From assembly GCA_035534855.1 (NCBI GenBank), contig DATLRD010000010.1, positions 39,340 to 103,339 on the forward strand: a stretch of DNA of 64,000 nt, read 5' to 3'. Below, piece by piece: positions 16,546 to 23,495 of this stretch. Source of the DNA: DATARH01 sp035534855. Lineage in GTDB: Bacteria > Pseudomonadota > Alphaproteobacteria > ATCC43930 > CGMCC-115725. Below the pieces are notes generated by a model. The model ran no database searches, was not told the origin of the DNA, and saw nothing but the letters and a program-made list of their open reading frames with translations. The first letter of the stretch is position 1, and each line of letters starts with the position of its first letter. Both the position numbers and the translations under genes were made by a program.

Positions 16546-17532
16546 ATGGATCAGGTGGTCTCGGGCGTGCAATTGCCAGTGCGCCGCCGCGCCGCGTGGG
16601 TCGCGGGCGCGCCCTACGCCGCGATCGCCGCCGGCGGGGCGCTTATCGACTGGCTATCTACCGAGCATCCCGCGGCGATGCCGGTCTGGGGGCCGTGGCA
16701 GTTTTCGTGGCCGGAATACGCGACGACGGCGCTGGTCCTCTATTGGTTTGCCCGCGGGCGCAGGCTGATCGCGCCCGAGGCGCGGCCCGCCGCGTGGCGG
16801 ACGATCGCGTTTCTGGCCGGCGTCGCGGCGACCTACGCGGTGATGCAGACCCGTTTCGACTATCTCGCGCAGCACATGTTCTTTCTGAACCGCATCCAGC
16901 ATGTGGTGATGCACCATCTCGGGCCGTTTCTGATCGCCCTTGGCGGCGCCGGCGAGGCGATCCGCCGCGGCATGCCCGATCCGGCGCGGCGCCTTGTCGA
17001 AAGCCGCCCGGTGCTGGCGGTGATCCGCGTGTTGCAGCAGCCGCTGCTCGCGGCGTTTCTGTTTGTCGGGCTGGTGTATTTCTGGCTGATCCCGCCGATC
17101 CACTTTCGCGCGATGATCGACGCACGGCTGTATGCGGTGATGAACTGGAGCATGGTGCTCGACGGGCTTCTGTTCTGGTACCTGGTGCTCGACCCGCGGC
17201 CGAAGCCTCCGGCGCGAGTGTCGTTTGGGGGGCGCGCCGCGCTGGCGGTGGGGGTCTCGCTGCCGCAGATTCTGCTCGGCGCCGTGCTTGCCTTCACCGC
17301 GCGCGACATCTACCCCTTTTACGATTTGTGCGGGCGACTGTTTCCGTCGATCCCGGCGGTTGCCGACCAGCATATCGGCGGCGTGATCATCTGGATGCCG
17401 CCGGCGATGATGAGCGGGATCGCCGTGCTGCTGGTCGTCAACGCGCTGCGCGTGCAGGAGGAAGGCCATGTGGAAGAGGACGAGGCCGCGGCAGCCCTGG
17501 CGGCGGCGGCAAGGCGGTGGACGGGCCGCTAG
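16546..17532 (+). CDS. ctaG: Cytochrome c oxidase assembly factor CtaG (Caa3_CtaG family)
   Basis: A 328-residue polytopic membrane protein of the Caa3_CtaG family (PF09678), linked to copper insertion or assembly of heme-copper oxidases. The hallmark segment LAQHMFFLNRIQHVVMHHLGPFLIALG (about residues 107-133) carries several membrane-face histidines. Another conserved block is YFWLIPPIHFRAMID. The 3' end overlaps the PCuAC gene by 65 nt in a different frame, which argues for tight co-expression. SCO lies convergently just beyond, so three copper-delivery genes are grouped. Confidence 0.9.
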   Translation: MDQVVSGVQLPVRRRAAWVAGAPYAAIAAGGALIDWLSTEHPAAMPVWGPWQFSWPEYATTALVLYWFARGRRLIAPEARPAAWRTIAFLAGVAATYAVMQTRFDYLAQHMFFLNRIQHVVMHHLGPFLIALGGAGEAIRRGMPDPARRLVESRPVLAVIRVLQQPLLAAFLFVGLVYFWLIPPIHFRAMIDARLYAVMNWSMVLDGLLFWYLVLDPRPKPPARVSFGGRAALAVGVSLPQILLGAVLAFTARDIYPFYDLCGRLFPSIPAVADQHIGGVIIWMPPAMMSGIAVLLVVNALRVQEEGHVEEDEAAAALAAAARRWTGR

Positions 17533-17965
17533 CAGGCTCGGCGCCGCGGCGCTGGCGGCTGTGCTCGGTTTTGCGGCGCCGGCCTGGGCGGCCGGCGCAT
17601 CGCTCGCGGTAAGCGGTGCGTGGATGCGCCTGATCATCCCGGAACGCCCGGCCGCGGGGTATTTCACGCTGACCAACAACAGCGGGCAGGCGCGCAACCT
17701 CGTCGGCGCCCAATCGCCGGCCTGCGGGTCGCTGATGCTGCACCGCACCGAAAGCGGCGGCGGCGTCGAACGCATGGTGATGGTGCCGAGCGTGGCGGTG
17801 CCGGCGCATGGCAGCATCACGTTTGCGCCCGGCGGCTACCACCTGATGTGCATGAAACCGGCGGCGAGCATGGTGCACGGCCATTCGGTGCCGGTGACGC
17901 TGAAATTCGGCGACGGCGAAACCCTGTCCGCCGATTTCCCGGTACGCAACGCCGCCGGGAAATAG
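17468..17965 (+). CDS. Periplasmic copper chaperone PCu(A)C
   Basis: A 165-residue protein with an Arg-rich N-terminus, hydrophobic segment LGAAALAAVLGFAAPAWAAG (signal peptide) and a cupredoxin-like PCuAC domain. Copper ligands fit the family pattern: HR in LMLHRTE, Met in GVERMVMV, and the C-terminal pair HxM-x-M in GGYHLMCMKP. The family binds Cu(I) and delivers it to cytochrome oxidase CuA or CuB sites. It starts inside ctaG (65-nt overlap). The alternative is a later start closer to the hydrophobic core, but no good alternative start codon precedes the signal. Confidence 0.92.
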   Translation: MWKRTRPRQPWRRRQGGGRAASRLGAAALAAVLGFAAPAWAAGASLAVSGAWMRLIIPERPAAGYFTLTNNSGQARNLVGAQSPACGSLMLHRTESGGGVERMVMVPSVAVPAHGSITFAPGGYHLMCMKPAASMVHGHSVPVTLKFGDGETLSADFPVRNAAGK

Positions 17966-17968
17966 CAG

Positions 17969-18682
17969 CTAGACCATCCGCCGCAGCCGGCTGAACAGGC
18001 CAGAGTCGCTGTGTTCGGTCGCCAGCCGCTTCAGGTCGGCCGCGGTGCCGGCGATGTCGGGATTGGCGTTGGCCAGCGACGGGACGAGCAGCCGCGCCGC
18101 GCCGGTGCCGTCGAATACATAGGTCGCCGAGCCGTGCGTCACCTCATAGGGGTGCTCTTTGGTGGCCGGCGTGACCGAGTAGACCACGCGGTAGCGGCGC
18201 GCCACCGCGGCGAGCTGGTCGGGCGTGCCACGCAGCCCGTCGAACTGCGGCGAGAAATTGTGGACGTACTTCGCCAGCACCGCCGGCGTGTCGCGGTTGG
18301 GATCGACGGTGACGAACAGCAACCGGATCCCCGAGCCCGCCGGCCCGATCTTGTCGAGAATCGTGACGACGTTGGCGAGTGTCGTCGGGCACACGTCTGG
18401 GCAGAACGTGTAGCCGAAATACAGCATCGCGATATGGCCGCGGTAATCGGCGGCGGTGACGGTCTTGCCGTCGCGGGCGCGGGTCAGCGTAAAGGCGAGC
18501 GGCGGGGAGCTGTTGCTCACGTCGATCGAATGCCATTTGCGGTCGTCGCTGCAGCCGGTCAGGAAGCTGACGGCCAGCCCGGCGCCGAGCGTGGCAAGGC
18601 CACGCCGTGTCGGCGCAATGCCCGGCCGGGCGGCATCGCCGGCGCGGTCAGAGCCCGGCGACGAGGTGGTGCATTTCGGCAT
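17969..18682 (-). CDS. SCO1/SenC-family copper metallochaperone
   Basis: A 237-residue lipoprotein-type SCO. The N-terminus has RRGLATLGAGLAVSFLTGC: a twin arginine, a hydrophobic core and a lipobox Cys. The thioredoxin-fold domain carries the copper ligands CxxxC in YTFCPDVCPTT and the distal His in YEVTHGSATY. It matures the CuA centre of cytochrome c oxidase and works with PCuAC. It converges on the PCuAC gene with a 3-bp gap. The start at ATG 18682 overlaps the preceding small membrane ORF by 35 nt. Confidence 0.93.
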   Translation of the reverse strand: MPKCTTSSPGSDRAGDAARPGIAPTRRGLATLGAGLAVSFLTGCSDDRKWHSIDVSNSSPPLAFTLTRARDGKTVTAADYRGHIAMLYFGYTFCPDVCPTTLANVVTILDKIGPAGSGIRLLFVTVDPNRDTPAVLAKYVHNFSPQFDGLRGTPDQLAAVARRYRVVYSVTPATKEHPYEVTHGSATYVFDGTGAARLLVPSLANANPDIAGTAADLKRLATEHSDSGLFSRLRRMV

Positions 18683-18806
18683 AGTGCAAACCCACAACAA
18701 GCCCGACCGCGGTGCTTCCGATCACCACGGCGACGAGCGCCAGTACGATGGCCAGCAGCCGGTTGCGCCGGCCGAGCGGCGGCAGCGCAACCGGCCGCGG
18801 GCTCAC
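18648..18806 (-). CDS. Small single-pass membrane protein upstream of SCO
   Basis: A 52-residue ORF from GTG 18806 to TGA 18648 that overlaps the start of the SCO gene. It has a basic segment (LGRRNR), one strong transmembrane helix (LLAIVLALVAVVIGSTAVGLVVG) and a short tail HYAEMHHLVAGL containing three His and a Met. The frame is open further upstream, so the start could be earlier. Overlap with SCO suggests coupling and perhaps a role in oxidase or copper handling. The family is not recognised. Confidence 0.5.
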   Translation of the reverse strand: MSPRPVALPPLGRRNRLLAIVLALVAVVIGSTAVGLVVGLHYAEMHHLVAGL

Positions 18807-19052
18807 GATCGCGGGGGAAGCCCGGACGGCCGCTTCAGGGCTTCCGGTATCGTCTGTCGCGCTCGCGGGATGCTCCTTTCGCTGTCGGCCCGGCCATTGC
18901 GCGCCGCGCCCGGCGTTTTTTCAAATTAAACCGGCCGCCAAGCCGCGGCCTGGTGCCGCATCGCCCGGTTTAGCGAGGCAGTCCCAGGCGATTTGACGTG
19001 CCCCTTGAGACGCCCTAACAAGAACCCGCCGATGCCACAAAGGGGGGCTGCC

Positions 19053-20072
19053 GTGCTGCAAACCACGATCGCCGGAAGCTTGCCGAAACCGTCCTGGCTC
19101 GCCGAGCCGCGTACGCTGTGGCCGGCATGGCGGCACGACGGCGAGGCGCTCGCCGAAGCAAAGCGCGACGCCACGCTGCTCGCGCTGAAGCTTCAGGAGG
19201 CTGCCGGGATCGACATCGTCAGCGACGGCGAGATGTCGCGCCAGCATTTCGTTCACGGCTTTCTCGAAGGGGTTGGCGGCATAGACTTCAACAATCGGGT
19301 GAAGATCGGGATTCGCGACAACCGCTACGAGGCCTGGTGCCCGACGGTGACCGGTCCGATCCGCCGCACCCGCAGCATCCACGGCACCGAGGCGGCGATC
19401 GCCCGCGCTTACACGAGCCGGGCGCTCAAATTCACGCTGCCGGGGCCGATGACGCTCGTCGACACGCTGGCCGATGCGCATTACCGCGACCGCGCGGCGC
19501 TGGCGATGGCGTTCGCCGAATTGCTCAACGAGGAGGCGCGTGAACTGGCGGCGGCCGGGGTCGATGTGATCCAGTTCGACGAGCCCGCGTTCAACGTCTA
19601 TCTCGCCGCGGTCGGCGACTGGGGCATCTCCGCGCTGCACCGCGCGATCGAAGGGCTCGCCTGCACGACCGCTGTGCACATCTGCTACGGCTATGGCATC
19701 AAGGCCAACATCGACTGGAAAGGCACGCTCGGCGCCGAATGGCGGCAATACGCGACGATCTTTCCGCTGCTCGCGGCTAGCCGGATCGATCAGGTGTCGC
19801 TCGAATGCGCCAACTCGCACGTGCCGATCGAGCTGCTCGGCCTGCTCGCCGGCAAGGATGTGCTGGCCGGGGTCATCGATGTGGCCACCGATCATGCCGA
19901 GACGCCCGACGAGGTCGCGGCAACGATCGACGCGGTGCTGCGCGTCGTGCCGGCCGAGCGGCTGCTGCCGTGCACCAATTGCGGCATGGCGCCACTCGAC
20001 CGCGGCCTTTCGGAGCGCAAGCTGGCGGCGCTTGGCGCCGGCGCGGCGCTGGTGCGCGGCCGCTCGGCCTAG
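19053..20072 (+). CDS. Core MetE-like (cobalamin-independent methionine synthase C-terminal) protein
   Basis: A 339-residue protein equal to the catalytic C-terminal barrel of MetE, without the N-terminal half. Zinc ligands expected from MetE are present: H209-x-C211 (VHICYG), E251 (VSLECANSH) and a Cys in PCTNCGM (C307 or C310). IVSDGEMSRQHFV, LPGPMTLVDT and VIQFDEPAF match the family. The start GTG 19053 is favoured by the GGGGGG six bases before it and because translation then begins at LQTTIAGSLPKP. Stand-alone core MetE proteins may use a methyl donor other than polyglutamyl-folate. Alternatively it could be a methyltransferase for another thiol. Confidence 0.85.
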   Translation: MLQTTIAGSLPKPSWLAEPRTLWPAWRHDGEALAEAKRDATLLALKLQEAAGIDIVSDGEMSRQHFVHGFLEGVGGIDFNNRVKIGIRDNRYEAWCPTVTGPIRRTRSIHGTEAAIARAYTSRALKFTLPGPMTLVDTLADAHYRDRAALAMAFAELLNEEARELAAAGVDVIQFDEPAFNVYLAAVGDWGISALHRAIEGLACTTAVHICYGYGIKANIDWKGTLGAEWRQYATIFPLLAASRIDQVSLECANSHVPIELLGLLAGKDVLAGVIDVATDHAETPDEVAATIDAVLRVVPAERLLPCTNCGMAPLDRGLSERKLAALGAGAALVRGRSA

Positions 20073-20102
20073 CGATGCGGCCTAGCGGCGCGGCCGGCCG
20101 GG

Positions 20103-21074
20103 TTACAGGTTTGCGGCGACCTCGCGCAGGATGCGGCGCACCCAGGCGACCGCCGGCTGCTCGCCGACATCGCGCTGCCAGATCGACATCAGCTCGAACG
20201 ACGGAGACGGGTAGGGCGGCTCGATCAGCTTGAGCCCGAACCGGTCGGCAAACGTGTCGGCAAGCCGCCGGGGCAGCAGGGCCGCGATATCGGAGTGGCT
20301 GATCGCGACCAGCGCGGCGAGAAAATGCGGCGTCGTCACCGCGACCGTGCGGTTTAGGCCGCGCGCCGCGAGCAGGCCCTGCACGATGCCGGCGTCATTG
20401 CGGGTCACCATGCGCTCGAGCCCGTTCTCGGCGACATAGCCGTCGATCGCCCGCTCGTCCTCGCCGGTCGCCGAGATCACCAGGTGCGGCAGCTCGGCGA
20501 GCCGTTCCAGCGTCATCTGCTCGCGCGTTGCCGGGTGCCGGGCGTTGACCACCCACACCCGGGAATCGGTCAACAGCGCCTCGGCCGCGGCCCATTCGGG
20601 GATGCGCCGATAGCTGCCGATTGCGAGGTCGGCGCGGCCGGCGCGCAGCGACTCGGCGACGCCGAGATTGCTCGGCAACACTCTCACTTCGGCGCGCGGA
20701 GCCTCGGCCCGCAGCCGGGCGATCAGCCCCGGCAACACCACGGCGCCGGCATATTCCGTGCAGGTGAAGGTGAAACGGCGCTCGGTCTTCAGCGCCACAA
20801 ACTCGGCCGGGGCTAGGGCCAGTTCAAGCTGCAGCAGCCCCTGACGCAGACGCGGCGCCATATCGGCCGCCCGCGCGGTGGCCTGCATGCCGTCCGGGCC
20901 GCGCACGAACAGCTCGTCCTTGAGCACATAGCGCAGGCGGTTCAGCGCGTGGCTGATCGCCGACTGGCTGAGCCCCAGCCGTTCGCCGGCGCGGGTCACG
21001 CTGCGCACCTCGATCAGCGTGTCGAACACACGCAGAAGGTTCAGATCGAGGTCCCCTATATGAATTTCAGTCAT
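20103..21074 (-). CDS. LysR-family transcriptional regulator
   Basis: A 323-residue regulator. The winged helix-turn-helix lies at residues 10-70 (LNLLRVFDTLIEVRSVTRAGERL, then LSQSAISHALNRLR). The effector domain follows from about residue 95 (FTFTCTEYAGAVVLPGL, LRAGRADLAIG). It resembles the NodD/LinR-like branch in its DLNLLRVFDTL start and GPDGMQATARA wing. It diverges from a small secreted protein, with a perfect inverted repeat between them (21121-21143). Effector unknown. Confidence 0.93.
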   Translation of the reverse strand: MTEIHIGDLDLNLLRVFDTLIEVRSVTRAGERLGLSQSAISHALNRLRYVLKDELFVRGPDGMQATARAADMAPRLRQGLLQLELALAPAEFVALKTERRFTFTCTEYAGAVVLPGLIARLRAEAPRAEVRVLPSNLGVAESLRAGRADLAIGSYRRIPEWAAAEALLTDSRVWVVNARHPATREQMTLERLAELPHLVISATGEDERAIDGYVAENGLERMVTRNDAGIVQGLLAARGLNRTVAVTTPHFLAALVAISHSDIAALLPRRLADTFADRFGLKLIEPPYPSPSFELMSIWQRDVGEQPAVAWVRRILREVAANL

Positions 21075-21120
21075 GTCAGCCGGGTTGAAATTGCATTTGT
21101 TTCATTGTGCGCTGCGGTGT

Positions 21121-21143
21121 GATGTTCAATCACTCGAAACATC
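21121..21143 (+). promoter_or_regulatory. Probable LysR operator (T-N11-A inverted repeat)
   Basis: GATGTT and AACATC form perfect six-base arms separated by exactly 11 bp, the classical LysR-box geometry. The site lies 47 bp upstream of the lysR start and 20 bp upstream of the divergent secreted-protein gene. This fits autoregulation plus control of the neighbour. Confidence 0.6.
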
Positions 21144-21162
21144 GAATCGATCGGAGTTCCCA

Positions 21163-21516
21163 ATGTCGACTTTTGTCAAGGCGACGGTGCTCGGCCTGGG
21201 GTTGATGGCCGGGGCCGCGCTTGCAGCGCACGCTCAGACATCGGATACGCTTTCGGCCCTCCCGCCTGGCGGTGTGTCGACTGAGGGCCCGAGCCCGGTA
21301 GCTCCGTCGGGTGCCTATCCGGGGCCGAACGCCGGCGCCACCACTGCGCCGATGGGCCGGACGCAGGCGGTCGTTACGCCATCCGGCAATTATCCGGGCC
21401 CGGGCCCGGGTGCCGCGAACGGGCCTGTGCCGCCGCATTTCAACGCGCCGGCAGGATATGACCAGGATGCCGCGATGCACCCGTACAAGCGCGGTCTGGG
21501 GCCGAAGCCCAACTGA
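21163..21516 (+). CDS. Small secreted Pro/Gly-rich protein
   Basis: A 117-residue protein with a clean signal peptide (MSTFVKATVLGLGLMAGAALAAHA, cleavage before QTSD). The mature chain carries an imperfect repeat: PSGAYPGPNAGA and PSGNYPGPGPGA. There is no recognised domain. GGAG lies 8 bases before ATG 21163. It is probably controlled by the divergent LysR regulator through the operator just upstream. A good terminator follows at 21542. Confidence 0.75.
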   Translation: MSTFVKATVLGLGLMAGAALAAHAQTSDTLSALPPGGVSTEGPSPVAPSGAYPGPNAGATTAPMGRTQAVVTPSGNYPGPGPGAANGPVPPHFNAPAGYDQDAAMHPYKRGLGPKPN

Positions 21517-21541
21517 TCACGCACCTTTGATCAAAGATCAG

Positions 21542-21569
21542 CGGGCCGGCCATCGCGCCGGTCCGTTTT
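21542..21569 (+). terminator. Rho-independent terminator of the small secreted gene
   Basis: CGGGCCGGC (21542-21550) and GCCGGTCCG (21557-21565) form a 9-bp stem with one G-U pair and a 6-nt loop, directly followed by TTTT (21566-21569). It is 26 bp after the stop codon and separates this gene from the convergent Tam-like gene. Confidence 0.7.
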
Positions 21570-21598
21570 GATTCCGCCCGTTCTGCTGCCGAATTCGG

Positions 21599-22366
21599 TC
21601 ACGGCGCGGTCGCGACGATGAACAGCCGGCGGAACGGGAAAAGCGTCTTGCCGTCGGGTCGGCGCGGATAGGCGCGGTCGACCAGCGCGGTATATGCCGC
21701 CTCGAATTCGCTGCGCTGCGGCTCGTCGATCGCTTCGAGCAACGGGTGCAGCCAGGTCGATTTAGTGAATTCCTTGACCGGGTGCTCGCCGTCGAGCACC
21801 TGGAGATATTCGGTCTCCCAGATGTCGAGGCTCTTTGCTCGCCCGGCGAGCAGCCCGTAATAGAAATCCGGCCCGGCGACCGGTGCCGGGCGCAACAGCG
21901 GTTCGAGCGTCGCGCGCCACGGCCCGTTGCGCGCCGCATCGCCCATCGAGGTGTGCGACGGCGCCGAGAAATTGCGCGGCATCTGCACCGCCAGCACGCC
22001 GCCCGGCGCGAGTGACGAAAACAGCGCGGTGATCAGCCGGTCGTGGCCTTCGAGCCAGTGCAACGCGGCGTTTGAATAGATCACGTCGGCCGGCCGGTCC
22101 GGTCGCCATGCCGCGAGATCGGCCTGCTGCCATTCGAGCCGCGGCAGTTCCGCCGCGGCGCGCGCCAGCATCTCGGCCGAGCCGTCGACGCCGACGATGC
22201 GCGCCTCAGGCCACCGCTCGGCGATCATCCGCGTCACGTTGCCGGCACCGGCGCCGAGATCGTAGACAAGGCGCGGCGCCGCGAGGTCGATGCGCTGCAG
22301 AAGGTCGATCGCCGGGCGGAGCCGCGGACCGACGAATTTCAGGTATTGTGCGGGATCCCAGGGCAT
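21599..22366 (-). CDS. tam: Tam-like SAM-dependent methyltransferase (trans-aconitate 2-methyltransferase family)
   Basis: A 255-residue class I methyltransferase. The N-terminus WDPAQYLKF is diagnostic of the Tam family. Motif I is LVYDLGAGAGNVT, motif II VGVDGSAEML, motif IV VIYSNAALHWL and a post-motif LAPGGVLAVQMPRNF. Tam methylates trans-aconitate to relieve aconitase inhibition. It starts 12 bp after the PhyH-type gene and is the last gene of the minus-strand unit containing the capsule-type transferase, so a role in modifying a carbohydrate-linked substrate should also be considered. Confidence 0.85.
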   Translation of the reverse strand: MPWDPAQYLKFVGPRLRPAIDLLQRIDLAAPRLVYDLGAGAGNVTRMIAERWPEARIVGVDGSAEMLARAAAELPRLEWQQADLAAWRPDRPADVIYSNAALHWLEGHDRLITALFSSLAPGGVLAVQMPRNFSAPSHTSMGDAARNGPWRATLEPLLRPAPVAGPDFYYGLLAGRAKSLDIWETEYLQVLDGEHPVKEFTKSTWLHPLLEAIDEPQRSEFEAAYTALVDRAYPRRPDGKTLFPFRRLFIVATAP

Positions 22367-22378
22367 TCTTGGTCTCTC

Positions 22379-23410
22379 TCAGGCAGGGTCAAAGGCCGAG
22401 ACGCCGGTCCGTTGCCGCCAGGCATGCGGCTTGATGCCGGCGCGGTCGAGGAGGTCGCCGAGGCGCCAGCCGGCCAGGCTGCGACGCGCCAGGCCCGCCC
22501 CGGTCCACAAATCGAGCGCGCTCCACGGCACGAACGGGCTGCGCCGGCCGTAAGCCCACACCTCGACGCGCAGCGAGCGGCCGGCGCTCGGGCCGCGCGC
22601 GTGAAAGCCGAACGTGTCGGCGACGACCATTGTGTTGGCCGGCACCGCGAACACGCGGGGCGGCGGCAGGCCCAGCCCGGCGAGCTCGTCGGGCTCGATG
22701 CGAAACGAGCCCTGGCGGATTTCGGCATTGTCCGAACGGCACGCGTCGAGGCTCATCCGCCGCTCCCAGTCGAGCCGCGCCGGGGTCAGGCGGTGTGAGC
22801 CGGGGACATAGGTGAACGGGCCGGCATCCGGTGCGATGTCGGTCAGGAACAGCCAGGCCTTGACGGTCGGGTGAAACGTGTCGGCATGCAGCGCGGTCTG
22901 CGGGTCGGGCGGGCCGTCGGCGGCATGGCGCAGGATGCTCTGGATCCACACCACCGGCTCGGCGTCGCGGGCGCCGACATAGCGGATGAGGCCGCGCCAC
23001 GCAGGCGAGTCCAGCACCGTTTCCAGCGCCGGCACCGCCGCGAGCACCTGCGGGGCGAGCGCGATCTTGCGCATGATCGTGTCGCCCTCGGCGATCTCGC
23101 GCAGCGGGCCGCGATAGGACTTGAGCTGCTCCGTCAGTGCAGCAAAGGCATCGGGCGGCAGGAAATCGCGCCGCACGACAAAGCCGTCGCGCTCGAAGGC
23201 GGCGCGGTCGTCCGGAAGCACCATCGGCGCGAGGTGACGCCGGCGCGCCTCGGCGACACGGTAGGCGAGGGCGACACGGCGCGCGTGCAGCCCGCGCTCA
23301 TTGAGCCGGCGGCTGCCGATGACGCCATTGCGCTCGAACGATTTCGCCGCCGTAGCGAGCTGTGCCGCCCACAGCGGAACCATGGCTGCCCGGCCGATCT
23401 GCGTCAGCAT
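22379..23410 (-). CDS. PhyH-type Fe(II)/2-oxoglutarate dioxygenase, paralog 1
   Basis: A 343-residue protein of the phytanoyl-CoA dioxygenase family (PF05721). Iron ligands are H175-x-D177 (LHADTFHPT) and H270 (GFHARG), with R272 suited to bind 2-oxoglutarate. AFERDGFVVRRDFLPPDAF is the usual start of the jelly-roll. It is clearly paralogous to the protein at 25542-26585: shared blocks include GSRRLNERGLH, HPTVKAWLFL, YVPGSHRLTPARL and the C-terminus GVSAFDPA. It lies 85 bp after the KpsS/SDR fusion gene. It probably hydroxylates a lipid, sugar or amino-acid-linked substrate made or carried by this cassette. Confidence 0.88.
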   Translation of the reverse strand: MLTQIGRAAMVPLWAAQLATAAKSFERNGVIGSRRLNERGLHARRVALAYRVAEARRRHLAPMVLPDDRAAFERDGFVVRRDFLPPDAFAALTEQLKSYRGPLREIAEGDTIMRKIALAPQVLAAVPALETVLDSPAWRGLIRYVGARDAEPVVWIQSILRHAADGPPDPQTALHADTFHPTVKAWLFLTDIAPDAGPFTYVPGSHRLTPARLDWERRMSLDACRSDNAEIRQGSFRIEPDELAGLGLPPPRVFAVPANTMVVADTFGFHARGPSAGRSLRVEVWAYGRRSPFVPWSALDLWTGAGLARRSLAGWRLGDLLDRAGIKPHAWRQRTGVSAFDPA

Positions 23411-23495
23411 CGCCCGCGATCTCCCGGCGGCCGTCGCGACCGCCTGTCCCCCCTCACCATACCATCAGAGCCGCCGCAGCGGGACTCGCTCTGGC

